Shown: positions 42,441-52,386, counted from the stretch's first letter. The stretch is DNA of 64,000 nt from Aquisalinus luteolus (GCF_009712425.2 NZ_VCJR02000003.1:1-64000); one strand, 5' to 3'. Notes: a model not told the origin generated them from the sequence alone. Numbers and translations: made by a program.

Positions 42441-45110
42441 ATGAGTGACAAGTGGGTCTATAATTTCGGCGGCGGCAATGCCGACGGCGACTCGAGCCTG
42501 AAAAACCTGCTGGGCGGGAAGGGCGCGAACCTTGCCGAGATGGCGAGCCTGGGGCTGCCCGTGCCGCCGGGCTTTACCATCACCACCGAAGTCTGCACGC
42601 TTTTCTACAAGAATGACCGTCAGTATCCGGACGGGCTGACGCAGATGGTCGACGAGGCCGTCGCGCGCATTGGCGAGCTGGTCGACAAGCAATTCGGCGA
42701 TACGAAAAACCCGCTGCTCGTCTCCGTGCGCTCCGGCGCCCGCGCCTCCATGCCCGGCATGATGGATACGGTGCTGAACCTCGGCCTCAATGACGAGACG
42801 GTGGCCGGCCTTGCCGCGCTGGCGGGCGATGAGCGCTTTGCCTATGACAGCTATCGCCGCTTCATCCAGATGTATTCCGACGTGGTCCTCGGCGTCGATC
42901 ACTATCATTTCGAGGAGATCCTCGACCTCTACAAGGAAGAGCATGACTACATGCTCGACACCGACATGACCGCGTCAGACTGGAAGACGGTCATCGGCCA
43001 GTACAAGGAGGTGGTCCAGAAGGAGCGGGGCGAGCCATTCCCGCAGGATGTGAAGGCGCAGCTGTGGGGCGCGATCGACGCCGTGTTCGGCTCTTGGCGC
43101 AACGAGCGGGCGAACACCTATCGCCGCCTGCACAATATCCCCGAGGAATGGGGCACGGCGGTGAACGTGCAGGCCATGGTTTTCGGCAATATGGGCGAGA
43201 CGTCGGCGACCGGCGTTGCCTTCACCCGCGACCCGTCGACCGGCGAGCGCGCCTATTACGGCGAGTTCCTGATCAACGCCCAGGGCGAGGATGTCGTCGC
43301 CGGTATCCGCACGCCGCAGCCGCTGACGATCTTTGCCAAGGAAAAGCAGGGCGAGGACCTGCCCTCGATGGAAGAGGCGATGCCGGAGACCTTCAAGGAA
43401 CTGGTCGCGGTGTTCGAAAAACTCGAAAAGCATTATCGCGATATGCAGGACATCGAGTTCACCATCCAGGAAGGCACGCTGTGGATGCTGCAGACGCGCA
43501 CCGGCAAGCGCACGGCGAAGGCCGCGCTGAAGATCGCCGTCGAAATGTGCGCCGATGGTCTGATCACGGAGGAAGAAGCGGTGATGCGCGTCGAGCCCGG
43601 CTCGCTCGACCAGCTTCTGCACCCCTCGCTCGACCCGAAGGCCAAGCGAGATGTGATCACCAAGGGGCTTCCTGCTTCGCCCGGCGCGGCGGCAGGGGAG
43701 GTGGTCTTCTCCTCCGATGAAGCCGAACGCCTGGCGCAGGACGGCAAGCCGGTCATCCTCGTGCGCGTCGAGACGAGCCCGGAAGACATTCACGGCATGC
43801 ATGCGGCCAAGGGCATCGTCACTGCCCGGGGCGGCATGACCAGCCACGCGGCGGTCGTTGCCCGTGGCATGGGGCGGCCTTGCGTCTGCGGGGCTGGTGA
43901 TGTGCGCATCGAGCGCGACGGGTCGGGCTTTACTGCCGGTGGCCGGTCCATCGCCAAGGGCGACTGGATCACCATCGATGGTGCGACCGGCGAGGTCTTC
44001 GCCGGGGAGGTGAAGACGATCCAGCCGGAACTGTCCGGCGATTTCCGCAAGATCATGGAATGGGCTGACAGCCATCGCCGCATGGCCGTGCGCACCAATG
44101 CCGAAACGCCGCTCGACGCGGAGACGGCCCGCGATTTCGGCGCGGAGGGCATCGGCCTGTGCCGGACCGAGCACATGTTCTTCGAGGCCGAACGGATCGT
44201 CGCGGTACGCGAGATGATCCTCGCAGAGGACAAGGCGGGCCGCGAGACGGCGCTTGCCAAGCTGCTGCCGATGCAGCGTGGCGACTTCAAGGCGCTGTTC
44301 GAGGTGATGGCCGGCCTGCCGGTGACGGTGCGCCTGCTCGACCCGCCGCTGCATGAGTTCCTGCCGCATTCGGATGCGGAGATCGAGGAAGTCGCCAAGG
44401 CCTCCGGCCTCGAGCCAGCAGCGCTGAAGGCGCGGGCGCACAAGCTGAACGAGTTCAACCCGATGCTGGGTCATCGCGGCTGCCGTCTCGGCATCACCTA
44501 TCCGGAAATCTACGAGATGCAGGTGAGGGCGCTGATGGAGGCGGCCTGCGAGGTTGCGAAGGAGACCGGCGAGGCGATCGTGCCGGAAATCATGATCCCG
44601 CTCGTCGCCGACGTGAAGGAGCTGTCGAGCCTGAAGGCCCGCGTAGATGCCGTGTGCAAGGCGGTGCTGGCCGAGAAGGGTCAGGAGATGGCCTATCTGG
44701 TCGGCACGATGATCGAGCTGCCGCGCGCGGCGCTGACGGCGGACAGGATCGCTGCCGAAGCGGAGTTCTTCTCCTTCGGCACCAACGACCTGACCCAGAC
44801 GACCTTCGGCCTGTCGCGCGACGATGCCGGCTCCTTCCTGCCAGCCTATCAGAAACAGGGTATCTGGGAGCAGGACCCGTTCGTCACGCTCGACCAGGCC
44901 GGTGTCGGCGCGCTGATCGAAATCGCTGCCGAAAAGGGACGCTCTGCACGCGAAAATCTCAAATTGGGCATTTGCGGCGAGCATGGCGGCGACCCCGATT
45001 CGATCCATTTCGTCGAAAAGGTCGGGCTTGATTATGTGTCCTGCTCGCCATACCGGGTGCCGATCGCCCGACTCACGGCGGCGCAATCTGCCCTGCTGGT
45101 TAAGAAATAG
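42441..45110 (+). CDS. ppdK: pyruvate, phosphate dikinase
   Basis: The 889-residue enzyme interconverts pyruvate, ATP and phosphate with phosphoenolpyruvate, AMP and pyrophosphate. The N-terminal ATP-grasp part begins LLGGKGANLAEMASLGLPVPPGFT. The central swivelling phospho-histidine domain has RGGMTSHAAVVARGMG. The C-terminal PEP/pyruvate barrel includes GLCRTEHMFF, SFGTNDLTQ and the catalytic Cys region GICGEHGG. Length matches bacterial PPDK (about 880-890). GGAG stands about a dozen bases upstream of the ATG. It is likely co-transcribed with glyS, an arrangement seen in other alphaproteobacteria. A TTAA-N7-TTAA box overlaps its stop codon. Confidence 0.97.
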   Translation: MSDKWVYNFGGGNADGDSSLKNLLGGKGANLAEMASLGLPVPPGFTITTEVCTLFYKNDRQYPDGLTQMVDEAVARIGELVDKQFGDTKNPLLVSVRSGARASMPGMMDTVLNLGLNDETVAGLAALAGDERFAYDSYRRFIQMYSDVVLGVDHYHFEEILDLYKEEHDYMLDTDMTASDWKTVIGQYKEVVQKERGEPFPQDVKAQLWGAIDAVFGSWRNERANTYRRLHNIPEEWGTAVNVQAMVFGNMGETSATGVAFTRDPSTGERAYYGEFLINAQGEDVVAGIRTPQPLTIFAKEKQGEDLPSMEEAMPETFKELVAVFEKLEKHYRDMQDIEFTIQEGTLWMLQTRTGKRTAKAALKIAVEMCADGLITEEEAVMRVEPGSLDQLLHPSLDPKAKRDVITKGLPASPGAAAGEVVFSSDEAERLAQDGKPVILVRVETSPEDIHGMHAAKGIVTARGGMTSHAAVVARGMGRPCVCGAGDVRIERDGSGFTAGGRSIAKGDWITIDGATGEVFAGEVKTIQPELSGDFRKIMEWADSHRRMAVRTNAETPLDAETARDFGAEGIGLCRTEHMFFEAERIVAVREMILAEDKAGRETALAKLLPMQRGDFKALFEVMAGLPVTVRLLDPPLHEFLPHSDAEIEEVAKASGLEPAALKARAHKLNEFNPMLGHRGCRLGITYPEIYEMQVRALMEAACEVAKETGEAIVPEIMIPLVADVKELSSLKARVDAVCKAVLAEKGQEMAYLVGTMIELPRAALTADRIAAEAEFFSFGTNDLTQTTFGLSRDDAGSFLPAYQKQGIWEQDPFVTLDQAGVGALIEIAAEKGRSARENLKLGICGEHGGDPDSIHFVEKVGLDYVSCSPYRVPIARLTAAQSALLVKK

Positions 45111-45114
45111 TTAA
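45100..45114. promoter_or_regulatory. CtrA-type box TTAA-N7-TTAA
   Basis: TTAAGAAATAGTTAA matches the CtrA consensus exactly and overlaps the ppdK stop codon. The 317-base stretch 45111-45427 before the cell wall hydrolase gene holds no credible gene. It also contains a second TTAAC near 45225 and an A+T-rich zone, so a cell-cycle-controlled promoter for the hydrolase is plausible. The distance to the ATG (313 bases) is long. Confidence 0.4.
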
Positions 45115-45427
45115 CGCGCAGGCCGTTGTTTTCCTTAGGCAAATCGCCGTGCTGCAAGCTTGATTCCGCATTGCAGCGCGGCTTTCTCACTTTTCCGTGG
45201 GAAAATGCTTCTTTTATCTCTGATTAACATTATGTCATGATCATGAGAGAGAATTTGCCAAGAGCGTTTTCTTCCGTCATAAGCCGCCAACCCGGCACGG
45301 GAACTGCGTGGCGGAGACAGGTTTGATCGAGCATCAAGGATTGCAGAAACCTTTAAAGGGACACCGTGCGAAACGCGGACTGTCCGGTGGACTACCAAGA
45401 ACACAGAAGAAGAGGCTTTTGACCGTC

Positions 45428-46195
45428 ATGAACAGGGCGATCGATACTGAGACACACGCGCAAGCAGCAGGCATGCCGAACTGGCAGGCCCGCCGCTGGC
45501 TAGCCACGCTCGGCATCAGCGTGTGCGCTGTCGCCTTGACGCTGTCCGGCCATCATCGCGTCCAGCTGCACGAGACAGAGCAGCAAAGCCTGCAGATGCT
45601 TGCCGAGGCTGAGGCCGCAGCGGCAGAGTTCTCGCAGTGGCAATTTGCCCAGTCAGGCGACGCGGAAGATGGTCTTTTCGACACCGCACCGGCAGTCCAG
45701 CTTGCCAGCGCCGATATCTCTGACCTCGTCAGCTATGATTTCACCGAACTCGAGGTTGCCCGCATCCAGTCGGCCGAGCGCCGCTGTCTTGCAGACGCGA
45801 TCTATTACGAGAGCCGCAATGAATCGATGCTGGGCAAGCTTGGCGTTGCCGACGTTGTCCTGAACCGGGTCAAGAGCGCCTATTATCCGGACACGATCTG
45901 CGGCGTTGTTTATCAGGGCTCCGAGCGCACAACCGGCTGCCAGTTTTCCTTCACCTGCGACGGGTCGATGGACAAGCGTCGTAATGTCGCCCTCTATGAC
46001 GATATCGATGAACTGGCTGGCGTGATCCTCGCCGGCATGCATATGCCGGTCTCGCGTAACGCGACGCACTATCACGCGGATTATGTTTCGCCATATTGGG
46101 CGCCGACACTGACGCCCACGGCCCAAATCGGGGCGCATAAATTCTATCGCTTCCCGAACAAGACGACAGAAACCATCGTCTCCGCTGCCCAATAA
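45428..46195 (+). CDS. SleB/CwlJ-type cell wall hydrolase
   Basis: The 255-residue protein has an N-terminal membrane anchor (about 24-40) and a Hydrolase_2 (SleB) domain from about residue 115. The likely catalytic Glu lies in DAIYYESRNES; GVADVVLNRV, GVVYQGSERTTGCQFSFTCDG and ATHYHADYVSPYW follow, as in this family. In non-sporulating alphaproteobacteria these proteins act as periplasmic lytic transglycosylase-like enzymes in growth or division. The ATG at 45428 is preferred because a positively charged stretch and anchor follow; the frame extends 40 codons upstream without conserved content. Confidence 0.9.
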   Translation: MNRAIDTETHAQAAGMPNWQARRWLATLGISVCAVALTLSGHHRVQLHETEQQSLQMLAEAEAAAAEFSQWQFAQSGDAEDGLFDTAPAVQLASADISDLVSYDFTELEVARIQSAERRCLADAIYYESRNESMLGKLGVADVVLNRVKSAYYPDTICGVVYQGSERTTGCQFSFTCDGSMDKRRNVALYDDIDELAGVILAGMHMPVSRNATHYHADYVSPYWAPTLTPTAQIGAHKFYRFPNKTTETIVSAAQ

Positions 46196-46217
46196 AAGTT
46201 TTCAGTAAGCTGACGGA

Positions 46218-46880
46218 TCAATCGCTGAGGGAGATACTGTCTGCCTCAAACCCCATCTCGTGCAGGGCTTTCTCGACTGCTTCCTGCATAGGCGGCGGGC
46301 CGCAGACATGGAAGCGCTTGTCGTTGTCTCCAAGGATATCTGTCAGCAATTCCTTGTCGATATGACCATGTCTGTACCCGTCGATTTTCTCATTCGATAG
46401 AACGTGAGTGACGGCGAGGCCGTTCATTGCTGACAATTCTTCCTGATGGATGATGTCGGCTCGGGTCTTGTTTGCAAAGACCAGCCGATTGCCGGCGATC
46501 CTGTTCTGTTTTTTCAGGCTACGGAGCAAGGCAAGAAATGGCGTGATGCCGGCGCCGCCAGCGATGAAGACGGCATTGCTATCATGGCGGAAGGTCTCGA
46601 ACGGGTCATCGATCAGCAGCGAGCTGCCTGGCTCCAGCCGGTGCAGGCGCATGGTCACTCCGCCATGGTCGGGATATGACTTGATGGTGAATTCCAGCGT
46701 GTCGTCATCGGGCAGGGACGTCATGGTGAAGGGGCGCTTTTCGTCTCGCCAGTTATCGGCATCAAGCGCCAGCTCTGTCGCATCGCCGGGCTTGTAGTCA
46801 AAGCCCTTCGGGCGTTCGAGGCGGAAGCTCTTCACGTCATGGGTGACCTGATGTGTCGAAATCAGCCTTGTCTTGTGCAT
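46218..46880 (-). CDS. FNR-like flavin oxidoreductase
   Basis: The 220-residue protein is a ferredoxin-NADP reductase-type flavoprotein. The FAD domain has the RPFTMTS motif (RxYS/T type) and KSYPDHGGVTMRLHRLEPG. The NAD(P) domain has FIAGGAGITPFLALLRSL and the C-terminal FHVCGPPPMQEAVEKAL. There is no 2Fe-2S domain, so it probably passes electrons to a separate carrier. It lies 96 bases after nadC on the same strand but may have its own promoter. The physiological partner is unknown. Confidence 0.92.
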   Translation of the reverse strand: MHKTRLISTHQVTHDVKSFRLERPKGFDYKPGDATELALDADNWRDEKRPFTMTSLPDDDTLEFTIKSYPDHGGVTMRLHRLEPGSSLLIDDPFETFRHDSNAVFIAGGAGITPFLALLRSLKKQNRIAGNRLVFANKTRADIIHQEELSAMNGLAVTHVLSNEKIDGYRHGHIDKELLTDILGDNDKRFHVCGPPPMQEAVEKALHEMGFEADSISLSD

Positions 46881-46976
46881 GGGTTGCCTCCGATTGCTTC
46901 AGGCAAGGAGGTAGGCCGCGAAGGTACTCAGGCCAGTTATGGGATTGCCAACTAGGTGACAATGTCGTGAGCGGGC

Positions 46977-47825
46977 CTATTTCCAGTCGAGGCCAAGGTC
47001 GAGCGTCGGGGCGGAATGGGTGATCCAGCCGGACGAGATGACGTCGACGCCGGTCTCGGCAATCGCACGCACGGTGTCGATGGTGACATTGCCGGAGGCT
47101 TCGAGGATCGACCGACCGGCATTCACCTCGACCGCCTTGCGCATGTCCTCCGTGGACATGTTGTCGAGCAGGATGACGTCGGCGCCTTCCTCCAGTACTT
47201 CGCCGAGCTGGTCCAGCGTATCGACCTCGATCTCTATCTTGACCATGTGTCCGGTCGCGGCCTTGGCTGCCTGCAGCGCTCCGGCGATGGAGCCTGCCGC
47301 AGCGATGTGGTTATCCTTGATCATGACGGCGTCATAGAGCCCGAAACGGTGGTTCTGGCCGCCGCCGCATTTGACGGCGTGTTTTTCGAGCGTGCGCAGC
47401 CCGGGCGTCGTCTTCCTTGTGCAGACGATCAGCACGCCAGTGCCCTCGACCGCGCGGACAAGGTCGCCGGTCGCCGTAGCGATGCCAGAGAGGTGGCCGA
47501 GATAGTTCAGCGCGACACGCTCTGCGGTCAGGATGGCGCGAGCAGGACCAGACAGGCGGATGACCTCCGTGCCGGGTTCAACCGTGCCGCCGTCCTGCGT
47601 GACGATCTCGACTTTCAGGGCGGGGTCAACGAGGGTGAAGGCTGCCTCTGCCAGTGCCGTGCCTGCGATGATGCCAGGTTTGCGGGCAGCGATAACGGCG
47701 TCTGCCCGCGCCTCGGCTGGAATGGTCGCGAGTGTGGTGATGTCACCTGCATCGCCCAGATCCTCGGCGAGGGCAGCGCGCACATTGGTCTCGACCAGCG
47801 GGCGGGGCAGGGGGAAGATGGCCAT
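46977..47825 (-). CDS. nadC: nicotinate-nucleotide pyrophosphorylase (quinolinate phosphoribosyltransferase)
   Basis: The 282-residue enzyme converts quinolinate and PRPP to nicotinate mononucleotide, the third step of de novo NAD synthesis. Family features are AALAEDLGDAGDITT, the RVALNYLGHLSGIAT segment, CTRKTTPGLRTLEKHAVKCGG with its catalytic Lys and Arg, and the barrel end LEASGNVTIDTVRAIAETGVD and ISSGWITHSAP. Its ATG shares one base with the nadB stop (TGATG), so the nad genes are translationally coupled in the order nadA-nadB-nadC. Confidence 0.97.
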   Translation of the reverse strand: MAIFPLPRPLVETNVRAALAEDLGDAGDITTLATIPAEARADAVIAARKPGIIAGTALAEAAFTLVDPALKVEIVTQDGGTVEPGTEVIRLSGPARAILTAERVALNYLGHLSGIATATGDLVRAVEGTGVLIVCTRKTTPGLRTLEKHAVKCGGGQNHRFGLYDAVMIKDNHIAAAGSIAGALQAAKAATGHMVKIEIEVDTLDQLGEVLEEGADVILLDNMSTEDMRKAVEVNAGRSILEASGNVTIDTVRAIAETGVDVISSGWITHSAPTLDLGLDWK

Positions 47826-49432
47826 CAGGCTTTCTCCAGATCTGTCTTGTAATCGATCGGACGCGGGGAAACGACGAGGCCGGTTTCGGGGCTGAAGGTC
47901 ATGACCGTATGAACCGGGGGTGGCGATGCCTTTTCCGGGTAATCCGTACGGAAATGACTGCCGCGGCTTTCGCGACGGTCAAGCGCGCCGGCGAGGATCA
48001 TCGTCGCCGTCAGCAGGCAGTTGAGCATGCCGCTGTTCAGACTCGGGCGCTCTTCCAGCTCGCCGATGACTTCCATCGCAGCCATCAGGCCGTCCTTTTC
48101 GCGCAGGATACCGGCGCGGTACGCCATGGTCCGGCGAAGGAGAGCGATATCTTCAGCAACGGGGGGCTTCGGATCTAATGACAGGCGATCAGGCAAGAGG
48201 TTTATGGATGACGGATCGAGCGTTGCGTCATCCTGTTTCAGGCTATCGGCGGCGCGGGCCCCGAAGACGAGCGCCTCAAGCAGGGAGTTGGACGCGAGGC
48301 GGTTTGCGCCATGGATGCCGGTCGAGGCAACCTCGCCAACGGCCCAGAGGCCGGGGCGGCTGGTGCGCCCGTCGACATCAGTGCCGACGCCGCCCATGTG
48401 GTAGTGGACAGCTGGGGCGACCGGCATAAGCTCCGTCACCGGATCGATGCCTGCCTCCCTGCAGGCGGCATAGACGGTCGGGAATTTTTCAGGGAAGGCT
48501 GCGCCGATGGCCTCACGGGCATCGAGAAACGCGCCGCCATTGTGCACGGCCTGGGCGACGCCACGGGCGACGATATCACGCGGGGCGAGTTCGGCATCGT
48601 CGTGAAGATATTTCATGAAGCGGCGGCCCTTGCCATTGACGAGGATTGCGCCTTCGCCGCGCAGGGCTTCCGTCGCGAGCGGAGCCGGGTCGATGCCGAC
48701 ATCGAGTGCCGTGGGATGGAACTGGACGAATTCCGGGTCGATGATTTCCGCCCCAGCCCGCAGTGCCATGGCAAGGCCGTGGCCCTGCGCGCGGACAGGA
48801 TTGGTGGTGACGGCATAAAGCCCGCCAAGCCCACCGGTAGCGAGCACTGTACGCGGGCAGAGCATGAGCAGGCGTTTCTGCTCGGTGATGTCGTGGACAA
48901 GCGCGCCGATGACGCGGCCACTGTCATCAGTGATCAGATCTTCGGCGACCATGCGCTCGCGCAGGGTGATGTGATCGGCAGCATGGGCGGCCTCGTCGAG
49001 CGTGGCCATGATAGCCGCGCCGGCCCGGTCGCCGGTCGCATGCACGATACGCTTGCGCGAGTGTGCCGCCTCGCGACCGAGTTTCAACTTGCCGTTTTCG
49101 TCAGTATCGAAGGCAACGCCGAAATCGATCAGGTCGTGGACTCGGGCAGGCCCGTCTTCGGTCAGGATACGGGCCGCTTTCGGTTCGACAAGCCCGGCGC
49201 CGGCGTCGATCGTATCCCTGAAATGAAGGTCCGGCGTGTCGTCTTCGCCCATTGCGGCAGCGAGGCCACCTTGGGCCCATGTGGACGACGCACCACGCCC
49301 TATGGGCGCGGCGCTGATGACGGTGACGGGATTGGGGGCGAGCTTCAGCGCAGTGAAGAGACCGGCAACACCGGCCCCGATGATCAGTGTGCTGCCTTCC
49401 GGCAGGGCAAGTGTTTCGAGCGTGTCCCTCAT
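47825..49432 (-). CDS. nadB: L-aspartate oxidase
   Basis: The 535-residue flavoenzyme oxidises L-aspartate to iminoaspartate, which quinolinate synthase uses. The N-terminal FAD site is LIIGAGVAGLFTALKLA; SSTWAQGGLAAAMG, PDLHFRDTIDAGAGL, HMGGVGTD and GIHGANRLASNSLLEALVFG are the succinate-dehydrogenase/fumarate-reductase family blocks specific to NadB. The start ATG 49432 lies 13 bases after the nadA stop; the frame extends further upstream without conserved residues. It is the middle gene of the nad operon. Confidence 0.97.
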   Translation of the reverse strand: MRDTLETLALPEGSTLIIGAGVAGLFTALKLAPNPVTVISAAPIGRGASSTWAQGGLAAAMGEDDTPDLHFRDTIDAGAGLVEPKAARILTEDGPARVHDLIDFGVAFDTDENGKLKLGREAAHSRKRIVHATGDRAGAAIMATLDEAAHAADHITLRERMVAEDLITDDSGRVIGALVHDITEQKRLLMLCPRTVLATGGLGGLYAVTTNPVRAQGHGLAMALRAGAEIIDPEFVQFHPTALDVGIDPAPLATEALRGEGAILVNGKGRRFMKYLHDDAELAPRDIVARGVAQAVHNGGAFLDAREAIGAAFPEKFPTVYAACREAGIDPVTELMPVAPAVHYHMGGVGTDVDGRTSRPGLWAVGEVASTGIHGANRLASNSLLEALVFGARAADSLKQDDATLDPSSINLLPDRLSLDPKPPVAEDIALLRRTMAYRAGILREKDGLMAAMEVIGELEERPSLNSGMLNCLLTATMILAGALDRRESRGSHFRTDYPEKASPPPVHTVMTFSPETGLVVSPRPIDYKTDLEKA

Positions 49433-49445
49433 GCCCCGCCGCCTG

Positions 49446-50573
49446 TCAGGCGCTGATTTCCAGCGCGCGGCCCGCAAGCTCGCGGTCTTCGAGCGCGATC
49501 ACTTCCGGCTTGCCGATATGGGAGTATTCCGACTGCTTCTCCAACTTCACATCGATCATCGCCTGCACCGCTTTGCGTGCCTTTGCGGCAATCACCGGAT
49601 CAACCTCGACCTTGTGTTCCATCGTCTGCAGGGCACGCAGGATGCCCGGCAGGGTGATGCGCTTCATGTGCGGGCACAGGTTACAGGGGCGCACGAAATT
49701 CACATCAGGGTTTTCCAGCGCCACATTGTCCGACATCGAGCATTCGGTGATCAGCACGACATTGTTCGGCTGCTTTTCCTTCACGTAATTACTCATGCCG
49801 CTGGTCGAGCCGGCAAAGTCAGCCTCGGCCAGCACCTCCGGCGGGCATTCCGGGTGGGCGAGCACGATGACGCCCGGGTTACCGGCCCGCATCTCGCGGA
49901 TGTCTTCCGGCGTGAAACGCTCATGGACCTCGCAAGAGCCAGCCCAGGTAATGACCTTGATCTTGGTCATCGCGGCGACGTTCTTGGCCAGATACTGGTC
50001 GGGGATGAGGATGACCTGGTCTGTGCCCCATTCGGCGCAGATATGCTCGACAATCTGCACGGCGTTCGATGACGTGCAGCAGATGTCGGTTTCGGCTTTC
50101 ACGTCGGCGGTCGTGTTCACATAGGTGACGACCGGCGTACCCGGATATTTCTGTTTCAGGAGGCGCACATCGTCGCCGGTGATCGAGGAGGCGAGGGAGC
50201 AGCCGGCCTTCATGTCGGGGATCAGCACCGTCTTTTCCGGCGACAGGACCTTGGAGGTCTCGGCCATGAAGTGGACGCCAGCCTGCACGATAACCGAGGC
50301 TTCGGTTTTTGCCGCTTCCATGGCGAGCGCAAGGCTGTCGCCGCGAAAATCGCCGACGCAGGCGAAGATTTCCGGCGTCATGTAATTGTGGGCGAGGATG
50401 ACCGCGTCCATGTGCTTTTTCAGGTCGTTGATCGCGGCGATGTAAGGCGCATGCATCTCCCACTCGATGCGCGGGATCTGGCGCTGGACGAGCGGGTAGA
50501 GATGCTCCGTCTTGGCCTTGACCTCTTCGGTATAGGGCAGGTCGTTCTCGAACTCGTTTCCAAACGCGGGCAT
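49446..50573 (-). CDS. nadA: quinolinate synthase
   Basis: The 375-residue enzyme condenses iminoaspartate with dihydroxyacetone phosphate to quinolinate, using a 4Fe-4S cluster. Cluster-type cysteines are seen in [17 protein letters not shown] and [35 protein letters not shown] and [12 protein letters not shown] are substrate-site blocks. The start ATG 50573 has GGAGG five bases upstream; a TTG at 50585 is unlikely. It is the first gene of nadABC. A perfect inverted repeat lies 17 bases upstream of the start codon, and an NrtR/NadQ-like regulator gene lies about 1.9 kb away, so repression by NAD status is likely. Confidence 0.97.
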   Translation of the reverse strand: MPAFGNEFENDLPYTEEVKAKTEHLYPLVQRQIPRIEWEMHAPYIAAINDLKKHMDAVILAHNYMTPEIFACVGDFRGDSLALAMEAAKTEASVIVQAGVHFMAETSKVLSPEKTVLIPDMKAGCSLASSITGDDVRLLKQKYPGTPVVTYVNTTADVKAETDICCTSSNAVQIVEHICAEWGTDQVILIPDQYLAKNVAAMTKIKVITWAGSCEVHERFTPEDIREMRAGNPGVIVLAHPECPPEVLAEADFAGSTSGMSNYVKEKQPNNVVLITECSMSDNVALENPDVNFVRPCNLCPHMKRITLPGILRALQTMEHKVEVDPVIAAKARKAVQAMIDVKLEKQSEYSHIGKPEVIALEDRELAGRALEISA

Positions 50574-50589
50574 GTCAGCCTCCAATCGT

Positions 50590-50608
50590 TATGCTCAACT
50601 AGAGCATA
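50590..50608. promoter_or_regulatory. candidate operator of the nad operon
   Basis: TATGCTC-AACTA-GAGCATA is a perfect 7-bp inverted repeat with a 5-base spacer, just upstream of the nadA ribosome site. Its position between promoter and start, with a Nudix-type NAD regulator gene nearby, makes it a good candidate binding site. Confidence 0.6.
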
Positions 50609-50648
50609 TATGGGGTCTAAAAAATCGCCCTTCAAGGGCAGAGTGCGG

Positions 50649-50676
50649 AAAATAGGCGCATATACCCGCCTGTCAA
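50649..50676 (-). promoter_or_regulatory. candidate sigma-70 promoter of nadA
   Basis: On the minus strand TTGACA (50671-50676) and TATTTT (50649-50654) are 16 bases apart. This places the start of transcription about 35 bases before the inverted repeat, so a bound repressor there would block elongation or initiation. Confidence 0.45.
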
Positions 50677-50760
50677 GCTTTTAGACTGCACTCAGTGCTA
50701 ATCTCAGCAAAGCGTGAAGGTCCAGGCTGGTTATTAATCCGATATTGTTCCTGGTGCTTA

Positions 50761-52386
50761 TCAGGACGGGCAACGGTCGCCCAGTTCGGATTTCAGTCTC
50801 TCCAGATGCTGAAGGTTGTTCTCATCGGTGATATGAGGCGGCCCGTTATCTTCTGATGCTTCTTCCTCTTCATCATCGGTTCTCTCTGCGGCTTCTCTGG
50901 CCGAGTTTCTAACCAGGATTTCAACATGGTCGACCAGCCAGCAGGAATCTTCCAGATAGCCTGCAAGTAGCATAACCTCGGCCATATCGAGATACATGCT
51001 CATGTAATAGGGACTGCGCTGATAGTTCACCATGAAGGCGACCGCTTCGATCGCCATTTCGTCCGGCACTTCCCGGTCATAGAGGAACGTCGTCGGATAG
51101 TGGTCATTTGCCGTCGGGTTCGTCGGATCAATCGCCAACTGACGGGCAAAATAAGCCCGAGCCTGTTTAACGTCCTCGATGTCTTTTTCATCGCCCCATT
51201 GATAGCGGTGGAAATAGGCATCGGCGACCGCGCGTAAGGCCGTGGAGTCCTCCGGATGCGCTGCAGCGACGGCTTCACCGCGCTCAACGGCCGCGTCGTA
51301 ATCCCTTTCAGCCAGCTCCAGCGACACCCAGCCATCGCCGATCACTGGCAACAGGCCATATTTCGCTTCCGTCTCTTCCAGTAATTTGCGCATGTCATCG
51401 CGACGGTTCTGCCCATTCTCACCAAACGGAATGAACTCCAGCCTGGACAGGATAGTGGTAAGGTCTTCTTCCCGCTCATCGAGTTTTCTTACGGTGATCT
51501 GACCAGCGATGATCTCTTCCTCGAAGGTGAAGCGAATAACCTGATACCTGTTGGTTCGGTGATACCGTACGAGCGCTAGGCGGAATTCTTCGGTTGTCAT
51601 CTCGAAAGTGCTCTCGAACGCCTCAATCGGATCAAGCCCTTCATTGATCGCGGAGATATAATCCGGCAAGCGGTCGCTCATTTCTTTCGTGTTTTGAATA
51701 TAATGAACAGCAAGCCAGGTGATACCATAAAATTGATAGCGCATCTCTCCATCCCGCCGGGACCCCTTGCTCTCGGGATATCTGGTGACGGCGCTCAGAA
51801 CATCGTCAATATCCATCCAGCGATCATTCAGGGAAGATGCGAAGTATGAGTTTGGCTGGCCTATCGTAACCGTATTTTCCTCTGCAATGAAGGAGGCAAG
51901 ATATTCAGCAAACCCCTCATTATACCATAGAGGATAGTAGTAACTCGTATGGCTGCGGATGACATGGTGAGCAAATTCGTGCAGGGCGACACCGCGCGAA
52001 TCTCCGTCATCGTTGAAGCCCTCGGATGTGTCCATGACAAAGATCGGGTAATCATCGCCAACTGTGTAGAGACCGGCAATATCGGCTCGACCTGTCAACC
52101 GCCGCAGCCCACTGCTGTTATTGGCACCGAAAATATGTACGGGTCGAACTTCCGGGCCAGCTTCCTGACCGGACAGCATGACAATGGCGCTGCGGTAGAT
52201 TTCAAGATCGGTCACAAGTCTGCGGGCCGTGTCTTCGCTCACATCACCATAGAACACGAAATTTTCCGACTTTACTTCGTACCAGTCAGCGCGGGATTGA
52301 CCAGTGGTTCCAGTAAAGACTAGCAGGGCAGTCAGGCAATAGAGCCCGACACAGTGCATCGGTGTGTGTAATGAAAATCTCTGCAC
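50761..52386 (-). CDS. exported HExxH protein with TPR-like region, putative metallopeptidase
   Basis: The 541-residue protein has a signal peptide (hydrophobic core about 12-28, ending SRA). A gluzincin-like zinc motif follows: HEFAHH (His136, Glu137, His140) and, about 20 residues on, NEGFAEYLASF, whose Glu would be the third zinc ligand. This matches the peptidase MA / DUF1570-type group. The second half holds TPR-like helices (for example SLELAERDYDAAVERGEAVAAAHPEDSTALRAVADAYF). The start GTG 52386 has GAGGGG seven bases upstream; TTG 52401 and ATG 52359 are alternatives. The substrate is unknown. It lies between nadA and the NAD regulator operon without a visible functional link. Confidence 0.8.
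   Translation of the reverse strand: MQRFSLHTPMHCVGLYCLTALLVFTGTTGQSRADWYEVKSENFVFYGDVSEDTARRLVTDLEIYRSAIVMLSGQEAGPEVRPVHIFGANNSSGLRRLTGRADIAGLYTVGDDYPIFVMDTSEGFNDDGDSRGVALHEFAHHVIRSHTSYYYPLWYNEGFAEYLASFIAEENTVTIGQPNSYFASSLNDRWMDIDDVLSAVTRYPESKGSRRDGEMRYQFYGITWLAVHYIQNTKEMSDRLPDYISAINEGLDPIEAFESTFEMTTEEFRLALVRYHRTNRYQVIRFTFEEEIIAGQITVRKLDEREEDLTTILSRLEFIPFGENGQNRRDDMRKLLEETEAKYGLLPVIGDGWVSLELAERDYDAAVERGEAVAAAHPEDSTALRAVADAYFHRYQWGDEKDIEDVKQARAYFARQLAIDPTNPTANDHYPTTFLYDREVPDEMAIEAVAFMVNYQRSPYYMSMYLDMAEVMLLAGYLEDSCWLVDHVEILVRNSAREAAERTDDEEEEASEDNGPPHITDENNLQHLERLKSELGDRCPS

Noticed and set aside
42975-45086. 703-codon open frame opposite ppdK
   Set aside because: It is antisense to a fully motif-supported PPDK, is very rich in Arg/His/Asp/Gly, and has no family features.
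45135-45404. 89-codon minus-strand frame between ppdK and the SleB gene
   Set aside because: It has unusual composition and no ribosome site, and lies in an A+T-rich regulatory gap.
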